Part shown: one piece after another, positions 33,981 through 41,232 of the stretch | How positions within the stretch are numbered: the first letter of the stretch is position 1 | How the letters are laid out: each line of letters begins with the position of its first letter | From: a virus | Reading direction: 5' to 3' (one strand) | IMG/VR virus record: IMGVR_UViG_3300027573_000779 | Coordinates: 62,001 to 126,000 of that record | Length of the DNA: 64,000 bases | The notes under the pieces: model-generated | Told to the model about the DNA's origin: nothing | Database searches by the model: none | Seen by the model: only the letters and a program-made list of their open reading frames with translations | Program-made: the position numbers and the translations under genes

Positions 33981-35096
33981 ATGAAATTAAAACTTAAAGC
34001 CACACAAGAACAAATCGAGCTTATTAAGATGATAGGTTCTCGTAATCTTACGGAATCTCGTAAAGCTCAAGACATGTTGGCAGCTTTCATTGCAGAAGTC
34101 ATTAGCAAAGTACTTGCTCAAGCCGGTACCGCTTCTCTAATTTATACTGACAGCACTTTTAACGAGGATGATGACCCGTCAATTCCTCTGGAACTTTTCT
34201 ATGACCAAAATGAAACTCAATGGGTTACTGTTTGGTCTCAAGCAATTGCTGGTGGTTTGCCAACCTCCCAAGTTTCGGGAGTTGCTGAACTTAAAGTAAG
34301 CACTTATCGCCTTGATAGCGCGGTTAGTTTTGCTAAGAAATATGCGAGAAAGTCTCGCCTTGACGTAATTTCTAAAGCCGTGGAACGCATGGCACAGGAA
34401 ATTTTGGTTAAACAGGAACGTAATGCTTGGGCAGTTATTATGCGAGCGGTTTCCGAAGCTAGAACTAACGGAAATCTTCACATTTTAGAATGTCTAACTG
34501 AAAACGTATTCCAGTTGGATGACATGAATACACTCATGACTCTTATCCGACGCTTCAATACTTCATGGGCTAGCGGCACTCCTACTTCTTTGGACTCTTT
34601 TGGTCTTACTGACCTATTTGTAAGTCCTGAGATTAAGGAACAGATTCGCGCCTTTGCGTATGAGCCGATGAACACTCGGGCTGGCACTATGACTTCTAGC
34701 GGCGCTACTGCGGTTCCTCTTCCTGATTCTATTAGGGAGCAGATTTATCGCAATGTAGGAACTTCTGAGATTTATGGAGTTAATATCCATGACCTTAATG
34801 AACTTGGCCTTAGCCAAAAGTATAACACGTTGTTTCAAACCTTTGCGGGCGCTTTGGGAGTTGGTAAAAATTCCACTGAGTTTGTAAGTGCCAACGATGA
34901 AGCGCTTATTGGTTTTGACCTTGGAAGAGAATGTTTCATTCGTCCTCTGGCTCAGAACGCTGATAACGGCGGAACCGTAGTGTCTCACCCTGATGACCAA
35001 TGGGTTATTAGAAGTGAGAAGGCTGGTTTTTATACCGCAATTGAGGAAGGGCGTCTCTGCCTTGATGGACGTGGTGTTTGCGCCTTGGTTGTCTAA
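33981..35096 (+). CDS. Major capsid protein
   Basis: 371 residues, HK97-fold length. Assigned from size, position after protease and decoration genes, a strong AATAAGGA Shine-Dalgarno site and less AT-biased codons that suggest high expression, followed by a strong terminator. An N-terminal helical segment (EQIELIKMIGSRNL) and a central A-domain-like region with IREQIYRNVGTSEIYGVNI and FDLGRECFIRPL resemble major capsid proteins of other long-tailed phages. Begins after a 35-base gap and closes the head operon. Confidence 0.75.
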   Translation: MKLKLKATQEQIELIKMIGSRNLTESRKAQDMLAAFIAEVISKVLAQAGTASLIYTDSTFNEDDDPSIPLELFYDQNETQWVTVWSQAIAGGLPTSQVSGVAELKVSTYRLDSAVSFAKKYARKSRLDVISKAVERMAQEILVKQERNAWAVIMRAVSEARTNGNLHILECLTENVFQLDDMNTLMTLIRRFNTSWASGTPTSLDSFGLTDLFVSPEIKEQIRAFAYEPMNTRAGTMTSSGATAVPLPDSIREQIYRNVGTSEIYGVNIHDLNELGLSQKYNTLFQTFAGALGVGKNSTEFVSANDEALIGFDLGRECFIRPLAQNADNGGTVVSHPDDQWVIRSEKAGFYTAIEEGRLCLDGRGVCALVV

Positions 35097-35118
35097 TTTT
35101 TAGATAATATCACAACTT

Positions 35119-35149
35119 AGAGGTAGAAGAAATTCTACCTCTTTTTTTG
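35119..35149 (+). terminator. Rho-independent terminator after major capsid gene
   Basis: A perfect 10-base-pair stem AGAGGTAGAA/TTCTACCTCT closed by a GAAA tetraloop and followed by seven T. Ends the head operon. Confidence 0.95.
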
Positions 35150-35168
35150 TTCTCTAAATTTAATTGCG

Positions 35169-35175
35169 TGTGTAA
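35169..35175 (+). promoter_or_regulatory. TGTGTAA motif after terminator
   Basis: TGTGTAA 20 bases after the capsid terminator and before AGGAAAAAGG and the ATG at 35200; the order terminator, motif, gene supports a promoter role. Confidence 0.55.
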
Positions 35176-35199
35176 CACTTCATAGGAAAAAGGCAATTT

Positions 35200-35535
35200 A
35201 TGCGAAGAAAAAAGGAACTAAAACAAATAGACGGTAAAGAAGAACGGCACGAACCCTCTTCACTAGAACAAATTTGGGGCGACTCGGGACTAAGTAAATA
35301 TAACACTTTTGATGTTAATACTTATAAGCAAAATCTGGCCGAAATGACTAAAGCGGACCTACAATCTCACGCTGTTAGAGTTAATATTATTCCAATAGAT
35401 GATAGAGAACAGCTAGTAAAAAGACTTGTTCGCGAATTTAATCGGCACGTTGGTAGTTTTCAACAGCCAGTTGTTAAGAAAAATGAAGTAAAACCAACAA
35501 AAGAAGTTTTTAAAATTCTAAGTGAAGGTAGATAA
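35200..35535 (+). CDS. Hypothetical protein with SAP/HeH-like segment
   Basis: 111 residues. Charged N-terminus; the part TKADLQSHAVRVNIIPIDDR followed by EQLVKRLVREF looks like a SAP or HeH two-helix fold (leucine at start, conserved hydrophobics), a module found in phage head-completion and DNA-related proteins. Sits just after the capsid gene, in a separate transcription unit. Function not known. Confidence 0.5.
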   Translation: MRRKKELKQIDGKEERHEPSSLEQIWGDSGLSKYNTFDVNTYKQNLAEMTKADLQSHAVRVNIIPIDDREQLVKRLVREFNRHVGSFQQPVVKKNEVKPTKEVFKILSEGR

Positions 35536-35541
35536 GTGTAA
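35535..35541 (+). promoter_or_regulatory. AGTGTAA motif variant
   Basis: AGTGTAA, a one-base variant of the heptamer, overlapping the stop of the previous gene; GGAG follows at about 35550 before the ATG at 35566. Confidence 0.4.
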
Positions 35542-35565
35542 TCATTAATGGAGATTTTATAATTT

Positions 35566-36090
35566 ATGGCATCACTATTTTCATTTGCTGAAGACAACGG
35601 AGCCGCATTCGGAACCCCTGCTACAGGAAGCACAAGAACATGGTTCAGGACCGAATCTAACTGGAAAAACGTTGATGACTCAACAACGGCTTACAGTTCT
35701 TCACCAATCACAGCAGGCAATAACTCTTATGGTAAATACCAGTTTGGAGTTATTACAGGTACTTTTAATCAAGTAAGTAACGGTAAATTTGGACATACTA
35801 CAGGCACTTTTGGGGCCGGTATTACTTTAGTAGGTAGAGTTGACTCAGGTTATACTACTCCTGCTACAACCGCCCTAGGAAGCGCAACAAACATCACTGT
35901 GCCAAGCGGTCTAACAGATGCGGCTTTTACTGTTACTTTTGCGGGTAATGGTCCTCAGTATGCTAATAGTTCAACGTTGGCAGTTACGGGATACAGTATG
36001 TACCTAATTTCTCAACTTCAAACTACAACGGGAGCTTCGCCGGGCGACACCAGTACCGCTACCCTCACATTGCAGTACGACGAATCGTAA
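35566..36090 (+). CDS. Virion structural protein, decoration-like
   Basis: 174 residues, mostly beta, Ser/Thr/Gly-rich (TAYSSSPITAGNNSYGKY; TGASPGDTSTATL). Composition and length, plus its own motif-preceded start and a terminator after it, fit an abundant structural or decoration protein. Not otherwise recognised. Confidence 0.5.
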   Translation: MASLFSFAEDNGAAFGTPATGSTRTWFRTESNWKNVDDSTTAYSSSPITAGNNSYGKYQFGVITGTFNQVSNGKFGHTTGTFGAGITLVGRVDSGYTTPATTALGSATNITVPSGLTDAAFTVTFAGNGPQYANSSTLAVTGYSMYLISQLQTTTGASPGDTSTATLTLQYDES

Positions 36091-36122
36091 AAGTCTCTGG
36101 AAATCAACAACTTACAAATATT

Positions 36123-36152
36123 AACCCTCGAAAAGTTTTGAGGGTTTTTTTA
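36123..36152 (+). terminator. Rho-independent terminator
   Basis: Stem AACCCTC/GAGGGTT extended by AAAA/TTTT pairing inside, followed by a T tract. Ends the unit of the gene at 35566 and immediately precedes the HNH promoter. Confidence 0.85.
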
Positions 36153-36181
36153 TTGACAAAAGTTGAAACTTTAAATATTTT
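36153..36181 (+). promoter_or_regulatory. sigma70 promoter of the HNH endonuclease gene
   Basis: Perfect TTGACA (36153-36158), 17-base spacer, TATTTT (36176-36181); the start codon is at 36191. It lies right after a terminator. It differs from the TGTGTAA elements before neighbouring structural genes. Confidence 0.7.
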
Positions 36182-36190
36182 TATTATCAA

Positions 36191-37078
36191 ATGATAAGTG
36201 CTGACAATCCTTATTTAAGCCAAAAAGAGTATTTCGAAAAATTATACGTAGAAGAAAAGAAAAGTTCTTGGGAAATTGCAAAACTTTTAGATATTTCACA
36301 AAACTCTGTAATGTGTATTTTAAAAGCTCATAATATCCCAAGACGCTCTTATAAAGAAAACAAAATGCCAGTCCCTAAAGGCTCTAATCTTTCAGAAGCT
36401 CACAAACAAGCTCTTTCTAAATCACATATCGGAAAAATTGTTTTAAATCCCGAAACAGGTCGCGGCTACAATTTCAGTCAAATTGAAGTTGAATGTGGCT
36501 TTTGTAAGACAAAAATCTTTAAAAAGAAATGCCACACCGAACAACACAAAGTTTTCTTTTGCAATCACAAATGTCACGCTGGTTATAAAAAGGGCAAACC
36601 AAGTCTACACTATGCACGTAAAAGCGTTGCTTGCACTGAATGCGGCGAAACTTTAATAAGAAAACGATGCGAAATTAACAAAAATAAGAACGGGCGCTTC
36701 TTTTGTGACCAAATTTGTGCTGGTATCTGGAAATGCAAAAACCTCACAGGAGACAAGGTTTATAATTACAGAGGCGGCTACGAGAAATGGGAAAATTATG
36801 GCCCATCTTGGCCTTGGGCGCGGAAACAAGCCCTAGAAAGAGATAATCATACTTGTCAAAACTGCGGCAAAACTAAACAAGACTTAGGTAAGGAACCAGA
36901 CGTTCATCACAAAATCCCCTTCAGATTCTTTGGTCTAGAACGCCACGAAAAGGCTAACAGGCTATCTAATTTAGTCTGCTACTGTCCCAAATGCCACAAA
37001 GATATTGAAGAACGCGACCTTCCAATGATTGAAAATTACGCAAAAATCGTTAGAGGAATTCACCTTCCAAAAGTATAA
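36191..37078 (+). CDS. HNH homing endonuclease, free-standing, with HTH and zinc clusters
   Basis: 295 residues. N-terminal 55 residues: helix-turn-helix (WEIAKLLDISQNSVMCILK). Middle: a NUMOD-like AHKQALSKSH and two zinc clusters (ECGFCK...CNHKC; CTECG...CDQIC). C-terminus: HNH nuclease with RDNHTCQNCG, DVHHKIP, NRLSNLVCYCPKCH. Acts as a mobile element that copies itself into alleles lacking it. It stands between structural genes, has its own host-type promoter and no Shine-Dalgarno site, and lies after a terminator, so it is expressed independently of the late operons. Confidence 0.9.
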   Translation: MISADNPYLSQKEYFEKLYVEEKKSSWEIAKLLDISQNSVMCILKAHNIPRRSYKENKMPVPKGSNLSEAHKQALSKSHIGKIVLNPETGRGYNFSQIEVECGFCKTKIFKKKCHTEQHKVFFCNHKCHAGYKKGKPSLHYARKSVACTECGETLIRKRCEINKNKNGRFFCDQICAGIWKCKNLTGDKVYNYRGGYEKWENYGPSWPWARKQALERDNHTCQNCGKTKQDLGKEPDVHHKIPFRFFGLERHEKANRLSNLVCYCPKCHKDIEERDLPMIENYAKIVRGIHLPKV

Positions 37079-37100
37079 TACTTGGTAAACATAATACCAT

Positions 37101-37493
37101 ATGCAATTCAAATATCTTTTCGAGGCTCTTTTAAAAGACGAGTCGGTTATCAAACAAAACCAAGAAGACAAATCCGCTACTACAAAAGGGAAGAATTGTT
37201 TTTATGACGTTATGCAAAACATGGACAACCTTGTGGCCTTTGGTATGTTTAATCAAGAAAAAGACGAATCTTATGCTGTAGATTTAACCACTGGGCGCTT
37301 TGTTGTTAATGGAGCTTCTTTTTTTGTTCATGACGAACCCCTTTCAAACATTCGTCTTATTTACTTTAAGCGCAATTTTATTACTTTAAACTTACTAGAG
37401 AACCAAGAGGTCCGCGATGCGACCTATCATTTTGGTTTTCAAGCTAATCTTCCAAACGGCAGCAACTTTCAGCGAGTTATGGTTTTGCATTAG
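37101..37493 (+). CDS. Hypothetical protein
   Basis: 130 residues, unrecognised. N-terminus helical, then strands with YAVDLTTGRFVVNGASFFVH and LIYFKRNFITLNL. It lies 22 bases after the HNH gene; a TATAAT-like hexamer occurs at 37074-37079, without a convincing -35. Ends before a terminator. Possibly a former partner of the gene at 35566 separated by the HNH insertion. Confidence 0.5.
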   Translation: MQFKYLFEALLKDESVIKQNQEDKSATTKGKNCFYDVMQNMDNLVAFGMFNQEKDESYAVDLTTGRFVVNGASFFVHDEPLSNIRLIYFKRNFITLNLLENQEVRDATYHFGFQANLPNGSNFQRVMVLH

Positions 37494-37510
37494 AGCTTCC
37501 ATAGTTTTCT

Positions 37511-37517
37511 AGTGTAA
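37511..37517 (+). promoter_or_regulatory. AGTGTAA motif variant upstream of terminator
   Basis: AGTGTAA 18 bases after the preceding stop, but followed by a terminator rather than a gene, so its role here is doubtful; the 131-base gap has nothing else except the terminator and the downstream motif. Confidence 0.25.
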
Positions 37518-37545
37518 AACGTACCAGCTTAACTCAAAGAAAATG

Positions 37546-37571
37546 GCCAAGAAGCAATTCTTGGCTTTTTT
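37546..37571 (+). terminator. Rho-independent terminator
   Basis: 8-base-pair stem GCCAAGAA/TTCTTGGC with a GCAA loop, followed by a T tract that runs into the next TGTGTAA motif. Confidence 0.9.
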
Positions 37572-37578
37572 TGTGTAA
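37572..37578 (+). promoter_or_regulatory. TGTGTAA motif after terminator
   Basis: TGTGTAA immediately at the end of the terminator T tract; GAGAGG follows and the gene starts at 37625. Supports terminator-plus-promoter organisation. Confidence 0.5.
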
Positions 37579-37624
37579 TAGATAAAGAGAGGCAATACCA
37601 TGCTCCCCAACAATACAATGAATT

Positions 37625-37993
37625 ATGGCATATCAAGCGACAATTTTAAGTAGGATAACACAGTTCGGCACCACTCAGATTATTGCTGAATTTGTTGATA
37701 ATCAAGGAGTTATGCCGCGAAGAGTCGCAACTAGGGTTTGGAACAAAGAAAATGTTACTAATCCAGAACTAATTGTGGCGCGGAATGAAGTTATAGCTCA
37801 GTTAACAGCAGAATACGATGAACTTACTGAAAAAAATTCTAACATGACTACTTTTAAAGAAAAGTTGACTCAATATCTCGATACAAAAATATTAGAAATT
37901 ACAGAACAATATTTAGCCGACCTTCAAAACTATAACTTAAACGAAAAACAAATAGCAATAGCTTTAAAAGTAAGATTTAAATGGGAAGTTTAA
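37625..37993 (+). CDS. Hypothetical protein, fibre region
   Basis: 122 residues. A beta-hairpin-like N-terminus (GTTQIIAEFVDNQG), then a long helical region (NEVIAQLTAEYDELTEK; FKEKLTQYLDTKILEITEQY). It is first in the appendage operon and one base before the large beta-helix protein, so it may be a chaperone or a fibre-base protein. Not recognised. Confidence 0.5.
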   Translation: MAYQATILSRITQFGTTQIIAEFVDNQGVMPRRVATRVWNKENVTNPELIVARNEVIAQLTAEYDELTEKNSNMTTFKEKLTQYLDTKILEITEQYLADLQNYNLNEKQIAIALKVRFKWEV

Positions 37994-37994
37994 T

Positions 37995-40706
37995 ATGGCA
38001 AATTTAATAGCTTATCAAGACGGTAATTGGTCAGACCCTAATACATGGTATGTATTAGAAAATATGAGCGTGGGTATGATATGCAACATCGCGCCATCTA
38101 CATCATCCACTCAAAGAACTTATGCATCTTTTCCCTTTACTCCTCAATCTGGCGACTATGATGGTTTTGCTGTTCGATTTTTCCAAAAAAACAACAATGC
38201 TTCAACAGGAATGTATACAGGCGCAATCCTTCAAGTGGGGACCTCTGGCGAAATTGTAAGATATACTGGATTTGTTGAACATTTACCTAATACTTCAAAT
38301 GTTACAAACGCTTATGCTGGTCCTAGGTTTTTTAAATTTCAAACCCCAATTAATTTTACAGGTGGAACAAGCTACGTTATAAGTCTTAGAGCTTCAGCGT
38401 CTTCTCTTATTACTTTTGGTGGCTCTGGCACTTTATCTAATTTTGGTATTGGTTTGCGCCGAATGGCAACCCAAGCTCCAGCTAGCGGAGATATCTTGTT
38501 TATTATGGGAGAACAACAAGGAACCGGAGCTTTAAGTAATAGAGTTGTTACATATGATTTAACTTCAGGAGTTCCTTATGGTCCTGATAGAATTAACAAC
38601 GCGGACCAGTTAAGTATTTCGATTTCAAAAGGAGGAATTTTAAACTTCCCTCCTTCTGGTAATACCGGATATTATTTAAAATGGAGAGGATGTTTGTATA
38701 ACCATCCCGAAGGCGTAATTAACGTTGGAACGCCAGCAACAGGAATTCCTTCGGGTAGTACTGCAATTTTAGAACCCGATGGAATTACAGCAGCAGGAGA
38801 AGCTTATTTGTGTAACGGAGAATATGCAACTTTAAATCTTTGCGGTTCTCCTAAAACTTATTGGACAACACTTAAAAGTCATTATGGAGGGCGTGGACTA
38901 GCAACTCAAGTTAATACTGGAATTTCTTTTAGAGTATATACTGGATATGGACAAGATTTAACAACACTGTCGCCTAACAGTTATATTTATATTGATAATT
39001 CCAGTTTTGCTGTTCCAAAACAATTAACTACTGTTTCTGGCGCTTTAAGTGGTTTGTTATATAGCGTTGCTAGTACTACTGTAGCTGAAACAAGTGCTGG
39101 ATGGGCACCTTATACAAGTGGCGACCCCATTACTATAGAAGTAAATAATGCAAGTGGCTGGATATCGGGAGACACTCTTATTTTTAGTGAACTTGAATTA
39201 AATCGAAGAGAAATAAGAACCATTACTAACGTTAGTGGCAGTTTTATTACACTTAATTCAGGTTTTCTATATGCTCATATGGGGTCCGGTCATGTTGAAA
39301 GTCACGTAGCAAACGTTAGTAGGAACGTAACCTTTGGACGTGTCGTTGCTGCTACAGGAGGATGTTATAAACTATTACCTTCTGGAATTATAAACTTTAA
39401 AAATACATATTTTTCTCTTTTGGATACTGTTGTAAGCAGCACAAGAAAAGATATATATGAATATAATTCAGGATTTTTAATGGAAGGATGTGGTTGGAGC
39501 GGAAGAAGCAATAATATAACGTTTTTAAATTTTCCAAGCGACCAAAGAGGGGAACTTACAACTATAATTAAAAATAACATTATAGCTCACGCTAGCGCTA
39601 GCGCCAGTTCCACAATAGTTTATAGCGCCGTTGCTTCCAGTGAAAACAAAGGTGGAATTCAGTTCATCAATAACTTATTTTTAGGGGCAGCAGGGGGATT
39701 TTCTTTAAATAGAAATAACTGGCTCATTTCTGGAAACATTTTTTATCGTGGCAATATAACTTTTGCTAACGATTCTTTTCATAACGCAAATCAATTTTCA
39801 AATAACGCTTTTATTGGACTTGCTGAAAGTAGTAATTTTCCTATTAATTCAGTTTTTGAAAACTGTATGTTTAGATGGGAAACAGAAAGTGTCCCTATAA
39901 CAATAGGTAACACTTATAATAATTGCATGTTTCAGAGTAAAGGCTTAATTGAAACTTCTTTTAATAACGAGTTTGTTAAAAATACTTTTTTAAATTGTAA
40001 ATTTGCCTCTTTTCCATGGTCAGGCATTACAACGATACAAACAACTTCTACTCAAACCAATTTATACGACAACAAATTTGTTAATTGTGATTTTTCGTAT
40101 TTGTCGGGTAATAACTATATCGGAGCTACGAATGATATTAGTATTAGTGCAACTGGTACAATTTATCCAAAATTTGAATTTAACAATTGTGTTTTTAATG
40201 CGGCAACCCCAATATCGCTTAGTTTAGACAACTTTAATAAAGATTCAATTTTATCTTTTGTTAACTATAACAAAATAACCGGAAATAATTACATTTATAA
40301 AGCTTGGGGAGTTTTATCTACAGACACAACAATTGTATGGTCTACAAGCCCTTCAATGCGAATGACCCCAATAAGTAATAATAATAGATTACAAACTACT
40401 TCATTTTTTGTTCCCGTTCGAAGTGGCCAAAAAGGAAGCGCGGCTGTTCGTGTCAGACAGTCTTCAAATAGTGACGGAATTGAATATAATGGTGCAGTTC
40501 CTATTCTTGTTTTTCAAGAAAACATACCAATGGGTATTACTGGGGACATCATTATAGCTTCGGGAACTGCTGGTCTTTTTGGTACTTGGCAAATTTTGAC
40601 AGGACAAAGCTCCACTGCGCCTCAAGACGGAGTTATGAAGTTTGCTGTAACTTGCGGAGGACCAGCTTACAGTCAAGGTTGGGTTAATGTTGATGATTGG
40701 AGATAA
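37995..40706 (+). CDS. Large tail appendage protein with parallel beta-helix
   Basis: 903 residues. N-terminal 200 residues look jelly-roll-like (DGFAVRFFQKNNNASTGMYT). From about 510 to 740 the sequence has regular N-rich rungs (FINNLFLG, NNWLISGNIFY, NQFSNNAFIG, FENCMFRW, YNNCMFQS, FLNCKF, FVNCDF, FNNCVF), the hallmark of a right-handed parallel beta-helix as in pectate-lyase-like tailspikes. A separate beta domain ends the protein (VPVRSGQKGSAAVRVRQSS). Binding or depolymerase activity on host polysaccharide is plausible; no catalytic residues were assigned. Confidence 0.65.
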   Translation: MANLIAYQDGNWSDPNTWYVLENMSVGMICNIAPSTSSTQRTYASFPFTPQSGDYDGFAVRFFQKNNNASTGMYTGAILQVGTSGEIVRYTGFVEHLPNTSNVTNAYAGPRFFKFQTPINFTGGTSYVISLRASASSLITFGGSGTLSNFGIGLRRMATQAPASGDILFIMGEQQGTGALSNRVVTYDLTSGVPYGPDRINNADQLSISISKGGILNFPPSGNTGYYLKWRGCLYNHPEGVINVGTPATGIPSGSTAILEPDGITAAGEAYLCNGEYATLNLCGSPKTYWTTLKSHYGGRGLATQVNTGISFRVYTGYGQDLTTLSPNSYIYIDNSSFAVPKQLTTVSGALSGLLYSVASTTVAETSAGWAPYTSGDPITIEVNNASGWISGDTLIFSELELNRREIRTITNVSGSFITLNSGFLYAHMGSGHVESHVANVSRNVTFGRVVAATGGCYKLLPSGIINFKNTYFSLLDTVVSSTRKDIYEYNSGFLMEGCGWSGRSNNITFLNFPSDQRGELTTIIKNNIIAHASASASSTIVYSAVASSENKGGIQFINNLFLGAAGGFSLNRNNWLISGNIFYRGNITFANDSFHNANQFSNNAFIGLAESSNFPINSVFENCMFRWETESVPITIGNTYNNCMFQSKGLIETSFNNEFVKNTFLNCKFASFPWSGITTIQTTSTQTNLYDNKFVNCDFSYLSGNNYIGATNDISISATGTIYPKFEFNNCVFNAATPISLSLDNFNKDSILSFVNYNKITGNNYIYKAWGVLSTDTTIVWSTSPSMRMTPISNNNRLQTTSFFVPVRSGQKGSAAVRVRQSSNSDGIEYNGAVPILVFQENIPMGITGDIIIASGTAGLFGTWQILTGQSSTAPQDGVMKFAVTCGGPAYSQGWVNVDDWR

Positions 40707-40709
40707 TAA

Positions 40710-41231
40710 ATGGACTTTTATTGGAAAGATGGAATTCCGTTTATATACCAACAGAAAAGCGATTTAGGGCGCTATGTTTATTGGTTTGAAGGCAGTCCTT
40801 TCTTAACCACTCCTTCTACCGGCACTTTAACTCAATACATGTTTCCAATTGCCGATGTTTCAGGCTCTTGGACTCAATCTCCTCTTTATTCTAAAGTTAA
40901 TGAATATTACGCTGATGATTTAAATTATATACAGTCTCAGCCAGTACCGGTTAACAACGGAACTGAACTGTTATTAGGAACGGCGGGGAACATTCCTTCT
41001 TCTTTAACCGGTCATGTTCTAAGATATCGCTACGAAAAAAACATGAATTCGAGCACTGGAATTAATTTAACTATAGGTTTGTATCAAGGAAATACCCTCA
41101 TAAAAGAAGCAACTCACTCCAATCTCCAAAAGGGATGGGTCGATGGAGTGATGACTTTAACAACTGGAGAGGCGGCAACTATAACTAACTATACCAATTT
41201 AAGAGTTAGGTTAATAGCTATTACTGGATAA
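40710..41231 (+). CDS. Appendage protein with W-DG anchor and jelly-roll-like domain
   Basis: 173 residues. First 35 residues (FYWKDGIPF, then YWFEGSPF) match the short protein at 30763. The rest, from DVSGSWTQSPLYSKVNE, parallels the C-terminal domain of the next gene (DINSGTWNTTPLYSKIWE), with INLTIGLYQG against INLTVQLFEG and a LRVRLIA end. A binding module used at least twice is inferred. Confidence 0.55.
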   Translation: MDFYWKDGIPFIYQQKSDLGRYVYWFEGSPFLTTPSTGTLTQYMFPIADVSGSWTQSPLYSKVNEYYADDLNYIQSQPVPVNNGTELLLGTAGNIPSSLTGHVLRYRYEKNMNSSTGINLTIGLYQGNTLIKEATHSNLQKGWVDGVMTLTTGEAATITNYTNLRVRLIAITG

Positions 41232-41232
41232 A

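Noticed and set aside
37600-37653. Short open frame starting at ATG 37600
   Set aside because: It encodes only 17 residues and is out of frame with the gene at 37625; no evidence for translation.
38812-38818. TGTGTAA heptamer inside the beta-helix appendage gene
   Set aside because: It lies in the middle of a long gene without a gene start nearby; counted as a chance occurrence and a caution on the motif.
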